Positions 10,801 through 19,331 of a stretch of 64,000 bases of DNA are shown here, piece after piece. The notes beneath the pieces are model-generated. The model did not search any database. It was not told the origin of the DNA and saw only the letters and a program-made list of their open reading frames with translations. A program made the position numbers and the translations under genes. Within the stretch, counting starts at the first letter, position 1. Every line of letters begins with the position of its first letter. Source of the DNA: Bifidobacterium bohemicum DSM 22767 (GTDB lineage Bacteria > Actinomycetota > Actinomycetes > Actinomycetales > Bifidobacteriaceae); the NCBI RefSeq assembly GCF_000741525.1, contig NZ_JGYP01000002.1, positions 310,001 through 374,000 on the forward strand. Direction: 5' to 3'.

Positions 10801-11427
10801 GAGCAGGTCTTTGACCACGCGTTTCTCAATCTCGAGGTTGTGATCCATCAGCTCGATATAGAAATTGTCTTTGCCGAAAATATCCTGCAGGCGGTGAGCG
10901 GCTCGTAGCGCCTCCTTGTACTGCCCTAAGCGAAGGCGGGTCTGGATAATCCCGGATGGGCAACCGGAGGTGGCGATCACACCTTTGTGACACGTCTCAA
11001 GAACGTCATAATCCATACGGGGCCACTTGCCCACTCGCCCCTCAAGGTTGGCAACGGAAGATGCCTTGATCAGATTTCTCAGACCTTCGTCGTTTTCGGC
11101 CCACATCGTCATATGGGTGATGAAACCGCCGCCGGAGACGTCGTCACTGCGCTGGGCCTCGGTGCCCCAATGCACTCTTGACTTGTCGGTTCGAGCGGTT
11201 TCAGGAGTGACGTAGGCTTCAATGCCGATAACCGGTTTGACACCGGCGCTAACGGCTGTACTCCACATTTCATAGGCCCCGTGCATGTTGCCGTGGTCTG
11301 TGATGGCGACGGCCGGCATGCCCAGTTCCTTGGTGCGTTTGACCAGATCGGGAATCTTGGAGGCACCGTCAAGCAGTGAATAGTGCGTATGATTATGCAG
11401 TTGCACGAAGTTTCCGGATTGAGTCAT
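7864..11427 (-). CDS. dnaE: DNA polymerase III alpha subunit
   Basis: About 1187 residues from the ATG at 11427 (MTQSGNFVQLHNHTHYS); GTGGAGG precedes it very closely, and the open frame extends a further 33 codons upstream. Replicative polymerase, acting in the cytoplasm with the clamp and clamp loader. The N-terminal PHP domain begins with the metal motif HNHTHYSLLDGASK. The catalytic palm has VGPGRGSAAGS and the aspartate motif PDIDVDFDPEGR. The finger region carries QTGVHACATIMSS. Tandem helix-hairpin-helix, OB-fold (QVTLAGLITSVDRRVSKKG) and C-terminal domains follow. Length and order match the actinobacterial DnaE1 type. It lies downstream of rluD and the DUF624 gene, a conserved actinobacterial neighbourhood. 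Confidence 0.97.
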   Translation of the reverse strand: MTQSGNFVQLHNHTHYSLLDGASKIPDLVKRTKELGMPAVAITDHGNMHGAYEMWSTAVSAGVKPVIGIEAYVTPETARTDKSRVHWGTEAQRSDDVSGGGFITHMTMWAENDEGLRNLIKASSVANLEGRVGKWPRMDYDVLETCHKGVIATSGCPSGIIQTRLRLGQYKEALRAAHRLQDIFGKDNFYIELMDHNLEIEKRVVKDLLKIAKEIGAPIIATNDSHYVHEEDRGSQDAMLCINSGSHLDDPDRFKFDGSGYYIKSADQMRRLFAELPEACDATLEVAERCNVIFDDHEDGAFMPKFDCPQGWDETSLFLHDVQQGLERRYNGNVPDNVRRQADYECGVISQMQFCGYFLVVADYIQWAKNNGVMVGPGRGSAAGSMVAYAMGITELDPLKHGLIFERFLNPERVSLPDIDVDFDPEGRQRVLDYVADKYGHDKVAQCVTYGTIKTKQALKDSARIMGYEYSVGENITKALPPSKNGKDASLKDMFDPNSKRYAEAREFRELYDSNPDAKRITDEAKGIEGLIRQTGVHACATIMSSTPITDTSPLLERTDGTVTTTFEYHTCETLGLVKNDFLGLSNLTVIRDTLKNIELNGKDPIDYTKIPLDDKPTFDLLSRGDTLGVFQLDGDGMRALLKSLKPDNFNDISALIALYRPGPMDMDSHNNYAKRKNGLQEITPIHPEVAEPLKEVLDETYGLIVYQEQVQSAARILAGYSLGKADVLRRAMGKKKPEVLAKEQVPFFEGMKEHGYSTEAAQAVWDILVPFSGYAFNKAHSAAYGLISYWTAYLKTHYPVEFMAALLQNERTNKDKTALYLGEARRMGIQVLQPDVNESRYEYAPAGDIIRFGLGAIRNVGDKPVADIVKERESGRGKFVNFMDFIRRVPITALNKRMVESLIKAGAFDSIDSNRRALFQIHESAIDSVISLKRKQAEGQFDLFSDMDGDAGSSETDVMGDAQISVPDIEEWDKKTKLNFEREMLGLYVSDHPLSGMSAVLSGLRDMSIAHLLTSASTMDDRQQVTLAGLITSVDRRVSKKGNPWAIVTIEDMESSIQCMFFGKAYTNAADLMALDEVVQIRGQVELRDETVSLRANEMVVPNLENGDERPLTIALPQIALDRNRVMDLGRILTNHPGVCEVRLAIINPEAKTQVLTFGDRFRVKRDPSLFAELKILFGPSCLPAA

Positions 11428-11546
11428 GACCTCCACGATACCGACCCAAGCCGACCTCACGCCACACCTTGTCCCGCTTGTGTTCGCGGCATCTCGCTCA
11501 CCGTTTGAACGAGACCGACGCGGCATGTCGCTGAACGACTTCGCCG

Positions 11547-12233
11547 CTACCGCTTCAGGTCATCGTTTCGCCTATGCTGATCCTTTTCGCTCGGTTCCAG
11601 TTCGTGTACATCCATCCCGGGCACACGACCCCACGAATACACGGCCATCATAGTGGCGAAGGCAGGCACAGCCATGCCGAAGACGACCGCAAGCCCCGGC
11701 CAGGTGTAATAAGCCCACACAGTGATGATGAACAGCAAAAGAACCATCAGCGAGCACAGCGGCCGGGCGATCACCATGGACAGCGACGTTTTGACCGTCC
11801 ACCACAAGCCGCCGTCGAAATTAACATGTATCGCCCAGCTCAACGAGACGAACAGGCCGTAAATGAGGTTCAGCACCAGCAGGACCCCTGAAATGCCGAT
11901 GCCGACAACCCCCATGTCATTATGCATCGTGATCCAGTATTCCCAGGCCAGCAACATCATCACCAGAAATTGGGGCCAACCAAGGATATTTGCCGATTTG
12001 AGTTCGGAGCGCCATGACGCATGGAACGTAAGCCATGTGTGTTTGACGCTCCACGACCGGTCATCCACATCCTGCAGCCATCTGCGATAGGTGCCGTAGC
12101 AGGCCGCAATTGACGGGAAAAGACCACCGACGACCAAGCCTAGCAAGGTATGGACGATGAATGCCATGTGTACGACGAAAACCATCAGAATGATACGGCA
12201 CACAAATTCATAACCTACCGCGAAACGCTTCAT
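11547..12233 (-). CDS. DUF624 (YesL-like) membrane protein
   Basis: 228 residues with about five hydrophobic helices: residues 10-42, 85-100, 110-135, 150-175 and 180-200. The N-terminal half has the DUF624 pattern (LGLVVGGLFPSIAACYGTYRRW), and the C-terminus is polar. Its ATG overlaps the stop codon of the upstream rluD gene (ATGA at 12230-12233), so the two are probably translated from one transcript by coupling. In Gram-positives, DUF624 proteins often sit beside sugar ABC transporters; here there is none, so its partner is unknown. Membrane location is well supported, function is not. Confidence 0.8.
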   Translation of the reverse strand: MKRFAVGYEFVCRIILMVFVVHMAFIVHTLLGLVVGGLFPSIAACYGTYRRWLQDVDDRSWSVKHTWLTFHASWRSELKSANILGWPQFLVMMLLAWEYWITMHNDMGVVGIGISGVLLVLNLIYGLFVSLSWAIHVNFDGGLWWTVKTSLSMVIARPLCSLMVLLLFIITVWAYYTWPGLAVVFGMAVPAFATMMAVYSWGRVPGMDVHELEPSEKDQHRRNDDLKR

Positions 12234-13174
12234 TGACGGATCTCATTTCTTGCATATGGCATGGATTGCTCACGCATGAGCTCCAAAGCTTGCGCGAGGT
12301 CGGCGGGGTAAGTGGAACGCACGGTCGTCCAAACATGAGTGCGAGGGTGGCGAAACTCAAGCTGCATGGCGTGCAACCACTGACGGTTAAGGCCCAAACG
12401 CTCAGCCAACTTGGGGTTACCGCCGTACATGGGGTCACCGGCCAACGGATGTCCGATCGACGAGAAATGCACACGTATCTGGTGGGTTCGCCCGGTTTCA
12501 AGATTGACGGAAACGAGAGTGGCCCGCCCGAATCGTTCAAGAACATCCCAGTGGGTCACAGCGGGCTTGCCGGCGGCCGTGACGGTAAACCGAAAATCCG
12601 AGACTTTGGCGCGCCCGATAGGCGCCTCGATGGTTGCCCGATCCTCTTTTAAATCACCTTGTACCAATGCATGATAGGTCTTGAGGACCTCATGTTCGGA
12701 GAACTGACGACGCATCTGCGTGTAGGCGAGATCGGATTTGCATACCAGCATAAGGCCACTGGTACCCACATCCAGCCTGCTGACAATGCCCTGACGTCCC
12801 GGCGCGCCCAATGAAGTGATATGCACACCCCGCCTAATCAGACTGCCGAGCACCGTTGGCCCCGTCCAGCCGACGGAAGCATGTGCCGCCACGCCAACGG
12901 GCTTATCGACCACTACGATGTCGTCGTCTTCATAGGCGATGCCCATTTCCTGCGCGACCGGCTCCTCGCTCGCCTGCTCCTCACGGAGCTCGAAATCAAC
13001 GATGTCTCCTTCCGACAAGACCGCTGCTTTGTCCATCGAACGTCCAAGCACACCTGCCTGACCGTCTTCGATCAGTTCAGCGGCCTTGGAACGCGAAACT
13101 CCCAGCATCTTTGCCACAGCCACGTCAAAACGTCTGCCAATCAGAGCATCCGGCGCCGGAGTGATGCGATTCAA
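12230..13174 (-). CDS. rluD: RluA/RluD-family 23S rRNA pseudouridine synthase
   Basis: About 314 residues. The best start is the TTG at 13174, with GGGGGAGAGGA immediately upstream; a TTG at 13234 would add 20 residues with no family match. The N-terminal S4 RNA-binding domain starts at RRFDVAVAKMLGVSRSKAAELI. The catalytic domain has the signature HASVGWTGPTV and then GIVSRLDVGTSGLMLVCKS, whose aspartate (RLDVGTSG) is the pseudouridine synthase nucleophile. ETGRTHQIRVH and GHPLAGDPMYGG follow. It isomerises uridines in large-subunit rRNA. It sits between lspA and the DUF624 gene in the same direction, as in other actinobacteria. Confidence 0.92.
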   Translation of the reverse strand: MNRITPAPDALIGRRFDVAVAKMLGVSRSKAAELIEDGQAGVLGRSMDKAAVLSEGDIVDFELREEQASEEPVAQEMGIAYEDDDIVVVDKPVGVAAHASVGWTGPTVLGSLIRRGVHITSLGAPGRQGIVSRLDVGTSGLMLVCKSDLAYTQMRRQFSEHEVLKTYHALVQGDLKEDRATIEAPIGRAKVSDFRFTVTAAGKPAVTHWDVLERFGRATLVSVNLETGRTHQIRVHFSSIGHPLAGDPMYGGNPKLAERLGLNRQWLHAMQLEFRHPRTHVWTTVRSTYPADLAQALELMREQSMPYARNEIRQ

Positions 13175-13258
13175 TGGTCCTCTCCCCCAATTCCGAATAT
13201 CGCCGATGCCAGCTTGCCAAGGCCCGATAGACAAGCTGATGTCGTAGGCCGTCTCATC

Positions 13259-13819
13259 TCACCGCGCATGGCCATCATGGCTGGTCGACGAACGATTACC
13301 ATCGCTCCCTTCCTCGGGTCGTAAGCCTTCGGAACCGAACGGTACGTTGCGGCAGATGAGCACGACAATGTAGACTGCGGACACGAAAAGAATGATGTCG
13401 GCCACATTCCCCACTGACCATCCGTAGTTGAGAAAATCGATGACCTTGCCGTTCAAAAAACCATCGGCATATATCACCCGGTCGATCAGGTTGCCCAAAG
13501 CCCCTGCGAAAGCGAGGCTCAAGGCCACCGTCCAGTTCAAATGAGTCGACTTGAACCCCAGATATGCCAACAGCACACACGCCGCCAAAGCCACACAGGA
13601 GATGAGCCACGTCATTGACGAGCCCATTCCGAGCGAGGCTCCGGGGTTATGCACCAGTGTCAGCGAGAGTAACCCCGGCACGATGCGGATAGTACGCTGC
13701 CCGCCCAGAGCGGAAAGCGCCCACAGTTTGGTTGCCCGATCAACCACAAGCGCCACCGCGGCCACAATAACGAAAACGGCCGCGCGAAGGCGCAGTCGCT
13801 TAGGTTGAACACTCTTCAT
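13259..13819 (-). CDS. lspA: Lipoprotein signal peptidase (signal peptidase II)
   Basis: About 186 residues from the ATG at 13819; an open frame extends 22 codons further, overlapping divIVA. Integral membrane aspartic protease that cleaves prolipoproteins at the lipobox cysteine after Lgt. Four transmembrane helices are visible. Both catalytic regions are present: AGALGNLIDRVIYADGF and the later NYGWSVGNVADIILF, each with its aspartate. The C-terminus is a polar tail rich in G, S, D and H. It starts just inside the divIVA stop region, so the two genes probably share a transcript. Length is normal for actinobacterial LspA. Confidence 0.94.
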   Translation of the reverse strand: MKSVQPKRLRLRAAVFVIVAAVALVVDRATKLWALSALGGQRTIRIVPGLLSLTLVHNPGASLGMGSSMTWLISCVALAACVLLAYLGFKSTHLNWTVALSLAFAGALGNLIDRVIYADGFLNGKVIDFLNYGWSVGNVADIILFVSAVYIVVLICRNVPFGSEGLRPEEGSDGNRSSTSHDGHAR

Positions 13820-13829
13820 ATTCGTGGAC

Positions 13830-15071
13830 TCAGTCCTTGTTGTCTTCCAACTTGTTGAAGGTATTCGCATCGGAGACCTGGGCAACCAACTGGTTAAGGA
13901 AGTCGGTCAGGCGGCTACGGTACTCATTCTCGAACTTCTTGAGGCTCTCGATGTTTGACTGCTCAATCTTCGCCTTGGTCTCAAGTTCCTCGCGCACATG
14001 CTTGGCATAGGCCTCAGCCTCGGAACGAGTCTTATGGTCGTAGTCCGCCGCACGATGCTGAACATCGGCCTCGTAGGAATCAGCTTCGCTCTTCTTGTTC
14101 TTGGCGTAGGAGTCGGCATCCGAACGGGTCTGCTTGGAATATTGGTCAGCCTCGCTGCGAGTCCGCCTGCCGTAATCGTCGGACTCGGTGCGAATGCGAT
14201 CCGAGTATTCGTTGGCCTTGGTGACAAGCTCCTGGGACTTGGCTTGGCTGGCATCGGTGATTTCCTTGGCCTGAGCCTTGCCTTTGTCGACATACTGGTC
14301 ATGCAGTTGCATGGCAAGAGTGAGCATGGCAGTGGCACGCTCAGGTTCGCTGGAAGCCCCGCTAGCGGCGCCGGCGATCTTCTGCAAACTGCCGGTCTCG
14401 GTGCTGGGCTCAACCTTGGACATCTGGGCACGGAGCTGGTTTTCGCGCTGACGAGACTCCTCAAGCTGACGGGACACGTCCTGCAACTGGCGAGACTGCT
14501 GCTCGGCCTGGGACAGCTTCTGCTGCGCCTGAGACAGCTCGCGGGAAATTTTCTGGTTGTTTGCGCGGAACTCATCGCGTTCATGCTGCACCGCAGTCAG
14601 CTGCTCGGTCAGGTCAGGCCTGTTCTGGGCCTTCGCCGCCTGCGCAGTCAGCTGATCGATCTGGGCGTTGAGGCGATCGACCTGATCCTTGAGCTGCTTA
14701 TTCTGCTCGGAAAGACCACGGTTGCTCTCCTCCGCCTCAGCCAACTTTGCGGCCACAACCTGAGAAGACTGCGCACCCTGTGTTTCAGAAACGCCGTTTC
14801 CCTTGGCTGCGGCATCTTTAAGGGTTTTGTTCTCATTGGTCAAAGTCTGAACCTGACCGCTGAGCTCAGAAATCTTGGCATTGAGATTGCTGACATCCGG
14901 GCCGAGCGCCTGCGTGGACTGGCCGGACTGCATGGCCTGCTTGCCCAGCGCCTCTACGGTCTCGGTCACTTGGTCGAGGAAGTCATCAACCTCGTCCATA
15001 TCGTACCCCTCCTTGAACCGTACGGTCTGGAAGGCATGCTCTCTGATGTCCTTCGGCGTTAACAGTGCCAT
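13830..15071 (-). CDS. divIVA: DivIVA/Wag31 polar growth and division protein
   Basis: 413 residues. The N-terminus MALLTPKDIREHAFQTVRF and KEGYDMDEVDDFLDQV is the DivIVA lipid-binding domain. A long coiled coil rich in Q, E and K follows (about residues 50-220), then a second helical region with regularly spaced YA/YSK/RSEAD repeats (about 280-370). In actinobacteria this cytoplasmic scaffold marks poles and septa and recruits wall synthesis. The ribosome site AGGTGGTAAGGAT directly precedes the ATG. A palindrome lies about 60-75 bases upstream. It follows the SepF/YggT/FtsZ group, as in Mycobacterium. Longer than Mycobacterium Wag31 (about 260 residues), mainly through the coiled coil. Confidence 0.95.
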   Translation of the reverse strand: MALLTPKDIREHAFQTVRFKEGYDMDEVDDFLDQVTETVEALGKQAMQSGQSTQALGPDVSNLNAKISELSGQVQTLTNENKTLKDAAAKGNGVSETQGAQSSQVVAAKLAEAEESNRGLSEQNKQLKDQVDRLNAQIDQLTAQAAKAQNRPDLTEQLTAVQHERDEFRANNQKISRELSQAQQKLSQAEQQSRQLQDVSRQLEESRQRENQLRAQMSKVEPSTETGSLQKIAGAASGASSEPERATAMLTLAMQLHDQYVDKGKAQAKEITDASQAKSQELVTKANEYSDRIRTESDDYGRRTRSEADQYSKQTRSDADSYAKNKKSEADSYEADVQHRAADYDHKTRSEAEAYAKHVREELETKAKIEQSNIESLKKFENEYRSRLTDFLNQLVAQVSDANTFNKLEDNKD

Positions 15072-15131
15072 ATCCTTACCACCTCACTTTGGGGCCTTGA
15101 CTGCCTCTTACAATGTTCTCTGTTGTGAGAA

Positions 15132-15147
15132 TACACTACACAGTGTA
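15132..15147. promoter_or_regulatory. Perfect palindrome upstream of divIVA
   Basis: TACACT-ACAC-AGTGTA: a 6-base perfect inverted repeat with a 4-base spacer, about 60-75 bases before the divIVA start. It could be an operator overlapping the promoter, or chance. No matching regulator is identified. Confidence 0.35.
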
Positions 15148-15184
15148 CTCTGCACCGATTAGTCGATTCCAAAGAATCGTTAGG

Positions 15185-15574
15185 TCAGTAATTCCAAGGC
15201 ACCTGTGCCGAGGAATCATCATTGATGCCGGAATGCCCGACCTGATAGTCCGAAGACGCATAGGTCTGCGATATATCGGCAATCGCAAGCATGTGCGGTT
15301 CGCTCTTTTTCACGTCGACCGGCAACATCGCAACATCACCGGACGCTGACGCTACGCCCCCTTGGAACGCCGGAGCAACAACGCTTGCTGATTGGTGTAC
15401 TACAGACACGCCAGTTGCGGTCGACTGCTTTCGCGGAGACGCCACTTGCCGGTCCGGTTCATCAATACCTGCACAGACTGTATCCAGGAACCTATAGAAC
15501 CCATCGACATTGTGGCGCTCTTGAAACAGAACAGTGCTGAACGACCGATTCCGCGTGCTCCTCGTCTTCGACAT
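15185..15574 (-). CDS. Small protein of unknown function between yggT and divIVA
   Basis: About 129 residues from the ATG at 15574 (MSKTRSTRNRSFSTV), with GGGGTAA upstream; an ATG at 15622 adds 16 residues. It has a basic N-terminus and then FQERHNVDGFYRFLDTVCAG. The rest is low-complexity and rich in serine, valine and alanine, with no transmembrane helix. The position inside the division cluster suggests a cell-envelope or division link, but that is context only. The family is not recognised. Confidence 0.55.
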   Translation of the reverse strand: MSKTRSTRNRSFSTVLFQERHNVDGFYRFLDTVCAGIDEPDRQVASPRKQSTATGVSVVHQSASVVAPAFQGGVASASGDVAMLPVDVKKSEPHMLAIADISQTYASSDYQVGHSGINDDSSAQVPWNY

Positions 15575-15653
15575 ATCGTTTACCCCAAGTTCCCATGATG
15601 GTAACGTCGCAATCCGCGACAATCGCGAGTTCTCCGTGCAACAATGAACCGCC

Positions 15654-15950
15654 TCAGTAAACCAGCAGCGCCGCTATGACGTCTAAGATGAACCATAACA
15701 CAATCGGTGTAAAATCCAATCCGACACTGCCCAACCTCAGCGGCGGGATATATCGACCTAGCCATCGCAGCGGCGGCTGTGTTAGGGAATAGAGCACATT
15801 ATAGATGGACATAATCACGTTGCCAGGGCGCCAGTTACGTGCCAAAGCGAACACCCAGTCCATGATGATCCGGAGTAGCAGTATCGTCGAATAAATCCTA
15901 ATAGCCCAAGACAGGATTAATTTGATAAAGAAAATGAACGCAAGTGACAT
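15654..15950 (-). CDS. YggT-family membrane protein
   Basis: 98 residues with two hydrophobic segments (about 5-30 and 75-98) flanking an amphipathic loop. The loop carries the YggT signature: RIIMDWVFALARNWRPGN and LTQPPLRWLGRYIPPLRLG. YggT proteins lie beside sepF in actinobacteria and Gram-positives and are linked to cell division and osmotic tolerance. It starts 11 bases after the sepF stop on the same strand, so it is likely in the same operon. Length is normal. Confidence 0.9.
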   Translation of the reverse strand: MSLAFIFFIKLILSWAIRIYSTILLLRIIMDWVFALARNWRPGNVIMSIYNVLYSLTQPPLRWLGRYIPPLRLGSVGLDFTPIVLWFILDVIAALLVY

Positions 15951-15961
15951 AGCGACCTTTC

Positions 15962-16435
15962 TCAGTACAAATCTGCAGCACCATCCGCAGACTCAGAGGC
16001 GTTGATGTTGACCTGTGCAGGGCTGAGGAGAAAGACGGTGGGAGTGACTCGCTCGATTGATCCAGAGACACCGAAGTCCACACCAGCCGCGAAATCAAGG
16101 ATACGACGCGCCACGGGACCAGGCACACCCGTGAGATTCAGCACGACAGGCACACCGTCACGCAAAGCCCGTCCGACCTTGTCGGCATCCTTGTACTCCT
16201 TGGGGTGGAAGGTCACGATGCGATCAACTCCCCTGCTTGGGAAGGGGTGGGAATTCGACCCTGTGCCGCTCGCAGGCCCCTCGCCCTCGCCAGACGCAAT
16301 AGGCATGACGGCATCGTCAGAATCAAAGCCGGTCAAATCATCAGTGGATGAGTCGTCAATCAATTCGTCATCATCATCGACGACATCAGCCATACCAAGA
16401 TATGACATCGCCTTTTTCATGTATCCAGCCATCAT
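15962..16435 (-). CDS. sepF: Cell division protein SepF
   Basis: 157 residues. The N-terminal amphipathic membrane-targeting helix (MKKAMSYLGMADVVDD) is followed by an acidic, glycine- and serine-rich linker. The conserved SepF domain runs from about residue 70: RIVTFHPKEYKDADKVGRAL, GVPVVLNL and ARRILDFAAGVDFGVSGSIE. SepF anchors FtsZ to the membrane and is essential in actinobacteria, which lack FtsA. The gene lies 33 bases downstream of ftsZ, in line with that partnership. Confidence 0.95.
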   Translation of the reverse strand: MMAGYMKKAMSYLGMADVVDDDDELIDDSSTDDLTGFDSDDAVMPIASGEGEGPASGTGSNSHPFPSRGVDRIVTFHPKEYKDADKVGRALRDGVPVVLNLTGVPGPVARRILDFAAGVDFGVSGSIERVTPTVFLLSPAQVNINASESADGAADLY

Positions 16436-16468
16436 CTATCCTTTCGATGCAAGTCGTTCCTGCTGATC

Positions 16469-17659
16469 TCAGCGCAGAAAGTCGGGTATGTCAAGGTCTC
16501 CGGGGTCATCCAGAGGGGCGATTGGCGGTACGTCCTGGTCTGCGGCACCGGTGTAGGAAGTGTCGGCTGACGCGGACGACGGCTCAGAGGGCACGTTGTC
16601 CGGAGCGGACGTGACCAACGGAGCGGCGGCCGGTTCATCGCTCTGATCCGAACCGGCCGGCACATCGTCGTTCAGTTGCAACGGCGTCTTGTCGGGCTCG
16701 GAATCGAAGCCGGCCGCAATAACCGTGACACGTACTTCGTCGCCGTAGGAGTCGTCCAGAGCGAGCCCCCAGATAATCTGGGCCTCCGGATGAATGGCCT
16801 TTCGAACGAGCTGCACGGCCGCGCTGGACTCCTGAATACCTAGATCGCTCGGACCGGCCACGTTGATGAGTACGCCGTGCGCGCCCTCGATGCTCTCCTC
16901 CAACAGCGGCGAGCTGATGGCGATTTCGGCCGCCTGAGTGGCTCGATCTTCGCCGCGAGCCGAACCGATGCCGAACAGAGCCGTGCCCGCGCCGCGCAAA
17001 ATCGCGGTGACGTCGGAAAAGTCGACGTGGATGTAGGAGTTCATGGTAATCAGGTCAGTGATGCCCTGTACGCCAGCCAGCAACGCCGTATCAGCGGTCT
17101 TGAATGCCTCCATGATGCTGATGGTCTTGTCGGACAGCTCGAGGAGACGGTCGTTTGGAATGACGATCAAAGCATCCACCTCCTTGCGGAGGTTGTCAAT
17201 ACCGAGCTTGGCGGAAGCGGCACGCTGGGGCCCCTCAAAGTCGAACGGGCGGGTGACCACAGCGATGGTGAGCGCACCTTGCTGCTTGGCCGCGCGAGCC
17301 ACGATGGGGCTTGCGCCCGTGCCGGTACCACCGCCTTCGCCGCACGTGACGAAGACCATATCCGCGCCCTTCAAAGCCTCTTCGATGTCGGACTGATGAT
17401 CCTGCGCCGCTTTGGCGCCTTTCTCCGGGTCCGCTCCGGCGCCAAGACCTCGACTGTTCTGATCGCTGAGGGAAATCTTCACATCGGCATCGCTGCGGAG
17501 CAGATCCTTCGCGTCGGTGTTAATCGCAACGAACTCGACATTCTGCAATCCCTCGGCAATCATGCGGTTGACGGCATTGCCGCCTGCTCCGCCGACACCG
17601 ACCACCTTGATGCTCGTCTTATCGTTGAAATTGTCAGTCTGGGCAATCTCGCTCACCAT
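16469..17659 (-). CDS. ftsZ: Cell division protein FtsZ
   Basis: 396 residues. Tubulin-like GTPase that forms the division ring. Seen: the nucleotide site start VVGVGGAGGNAVNRM (about 19-33), the tubulin signature GGGTGTGASP (about 109-118), the T7 synergy loop as HVDFSDV, and the C-terminal peptide DLDIPDFLR that docks SepF and other partners after a long acidic, proline-rich linker. The usual signature alanine is serine here (GTGAS), a conservative change. It stands at the head of the ftsZ-sepF-yggT group on the minus strand. 263 bases separate it from dusB and should hold its promoter. Confidence 0.98.
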   Translation of the reverse strand: MVSEIAQTDNFNDKTSIKVVGVGGAGGNAVNRMIAEGLQNVEFVAINTDAKDLLRSDADVKISLSDQNSRGLGAGADPEKGAKAAQDHQSDIEEALKGADMVFVTCGEGGGTGTGASPIVARAAKQQGALTIAVVTRPFDFEGPQRAASAKLGIDNLRKEVDALIVIPNDRLLELSDKTISIMEAFKTADTALLAGVQGITDLITMNSYIHVDFSDVTAILRGAGTALFGIGSARGEDRATQAAEIAISSPLLEESIEGAHGVLINVAGPSDLGIQESSAAVQLVRKAIHPEAQIIWGLALDDSYGDEVRVTVIAAGFDSEPDKTPLQLNDDVPAGSDQSDEPAAAPLVTSAPDNVPSEPSSASADTSYTGAADQDVPPIAPLDDPGDLDIPDFLR

Positions 17660-17892
17660 GGTCTCCTGTCACTTACGGTTATGCTTACTACTCTATCGCA
17701 GAACACGCCTAGGTTAAGGATATTTCGCGGTATGTACCACGGTTTATCACTGACGTCCGCTCAGTATCTGATTACGGTAGGAGGATTGTTCATGTCGATA
17801 TGGCCAGTATATACGTAAGAATAGCCGAATTTCGGCATAATTGACGGCGTGTTGAATGTTGCGGGACAGCAGACGGCCATTGATTCGAAAAT

Positions 17893-17913
17893 GGCCTGCA
17901 AAAAAAGCAGGCC
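17893..17913 (-). terminator. Rho-independent terminator after dusB
   Basis: Perfect 7-base stem GGCCTGC/GCAGGCC with a 7-base loop, followed on the minus strand by ATTTTC. It lies 10 bases past the dusB stop. The T run is weak. Confidence 0.7.
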
Positions 17914-17922
17914 AAAGATTGA

Positions 17923-19296
17923 TCAATAGCTGGCATCCATCGGATCGTCTCCGAAAAGTTGTTCTCGTTCCGAGTGCGTTGTAGTGCGTGAATCGAGCCA
18001 TCCGTATGGCAAATGAACCTTTTTCGCATAACGCACCCGACCCCGGGGCTTGTTCTCGACACGTGCGGGATACGTCACGGATGGATCGAGCCGCGAGAGC
18101 ACGGACTCGACATCCGAAAGCGACTCGGACTCCATGAACGCCTTTCGAGTCGAGCCTCCGACCGGGAAACCCTTCAGATACCAGGCGATGTGTTTACGCA
18201 AATCGTGCACGGCCATGCGTTCGTCGCCGTCGTAAAAATCGGTCAGCAAGCGCCCGTGAGCCAGAATGATATGGCCGACCTGACCTAAAGTGGGGTCGAA
18301 ACGGCACGAATCACCTGCGAAAGCATGCTTGATATCGGAGAAAATCCACGGCCGCCCCTGACAGCCACGGCCGACGGCCACCCCGGCGCAACCGGTCTGA
18401 CGGACCATTTCCAACGCATCGTCGGCACCCCAGATGTCACCGTTGCCGAAAACCGGGATGTCGAGCGCCTCGACCAATTGCCTGATTTTCGACCAGTCCG
18501 AGTGCCCGCCATAGTATTCAGCAGTAGTCCGCGCATGTAAGGTCACGGCAGCGCAACCCTCGTCTTCAGCGATGCGTCCAGCCTCCAAAAAAGTCTCATG
18601 CTCATGGTCGATGCCCACGCGGATCTTGGCCGTCACCGGTATGCCAGCCGGTTGGCATACCTCGACCACACGATGAATGAGTTCGCGGAATAGATCGGAT
18701 TTCCACGGCAGAGCCGAGCCCCCACCACGCCGGGTGACTTTGGGAACAGGACAACCAAAGTTGAGGTCGACATGGTCAGCCAAATCGCCTTCGACCACCA
18801 TGCGAGCGGCCTGCGCAGTAATCTCAGGGTTCACTCCATACAGTTGCAATGAACGCGGGCGTTCGCTTGGAGCGAAACGACACAGACGAAACGCCTTGGG
18901 ATTCCGGGCCACCAGCGCGCGCGAGGTGACCATTTCCGCCACGTACAAACCCTCAGCCCCATATGCTTCGCAAATGGTTCGGAACGGCCAGTTGGTCACT
19001 CCCGCCATGGGCGAAAGCACGACCGGGGTCTGAACATGGATGGAACCAAGATCCACGGGAGCAATCGCAGACCGCTTGCCGTCATCAGCAGTTAACGGTT
19101 CAAGTGCGCCAGCGGCCTTCGACGTCTTTTCGACATCTTCCGCCAGACATTCCGCCGCATCCGGCTTTTGAGCATCCGAGCGGTCAAGCCCCGGAAGCGC
19201 CTTCAGCGTCTGCTTCCAGCCATCGCTAAACTCCTGGCGCGCCTGCGAATAATCGACTTTGGCGAACCAGGCATCCATATCTTTCGTACTACTCAC
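17923..19296 (-). CDS. dusB: tRNA-dihydrouridine synthase (DusB-like)
   Basis: 457 residues, longer than the usual 330-390 because of about 90 extra N-terminal residues rich in A, E and D. FMN-dependent enzyme that reduces uridines in tRNA D-loops. The TIM barrel starts with VVLSPMAGVTNWPFRTICEAYG. The catalytic cysteine lies in LNFGCPVPKVTRRGGGSAL. The FMN phosphate region VFGNGDIWGADDAL and GRGCQGRPWIF follow, then the C-terminal helical domain. It lies between glyQS and ftsZ on the minus strand and ends at a hairpin terminator. Assignment to the DusB rather than another Dus subfamily is from overall type. Confidence 0.92.
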   Translation of the reverse strand: MSSTKDMDAWFAKVDYSQARQEFSDGWKQTLKALPGLDRSDAQKPDAAECLAEDVEKTSKAAGALEPLTADDGKRSAIAPVDLGSIHVQTPVVLSPMAGVTNWPFRTICEAYGAEGLYVAEMVTSRALVARNPKAFRLCRFAPSERPRSLQLYGVNPEITAQAARMVVEGDLADHVDLNFGCPVPKVTRRGGGSALPWKSDLFRELIHRVVEVCQPAGIPVTAKIRVGIDHEHETFLEAGRIAEDEGCAAVTLHARTTAEYYGGHSDWSKIRQLVEALDIPVFGNGDIWGADDALEMVRQTGCAGVAVGRGCQGRPWIFSDIKHAFAGDSCRFDPTLGQVGHIILAHGRLLTDFYDGDERMAVHDLRKHIAWYLKGFPVGGSTRKAFMESESLSDVESVLSRLDPSVTYPARVENKPRGRVRYAKKVHLPYGWLDSRTTTHSEREQLFGDDPMDASY

Positions 19297-19331
19297 GTAT
19301 CCCCTATTTACCGCTTATCAACCAACATGAC

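Noticed and set aside
13998..15062. Long leucine- and glycine-rich frame on the plus strand
   Set aside because: It is the antisense shadow of the divIVA coiled coil; repetitive codons create the open frame.
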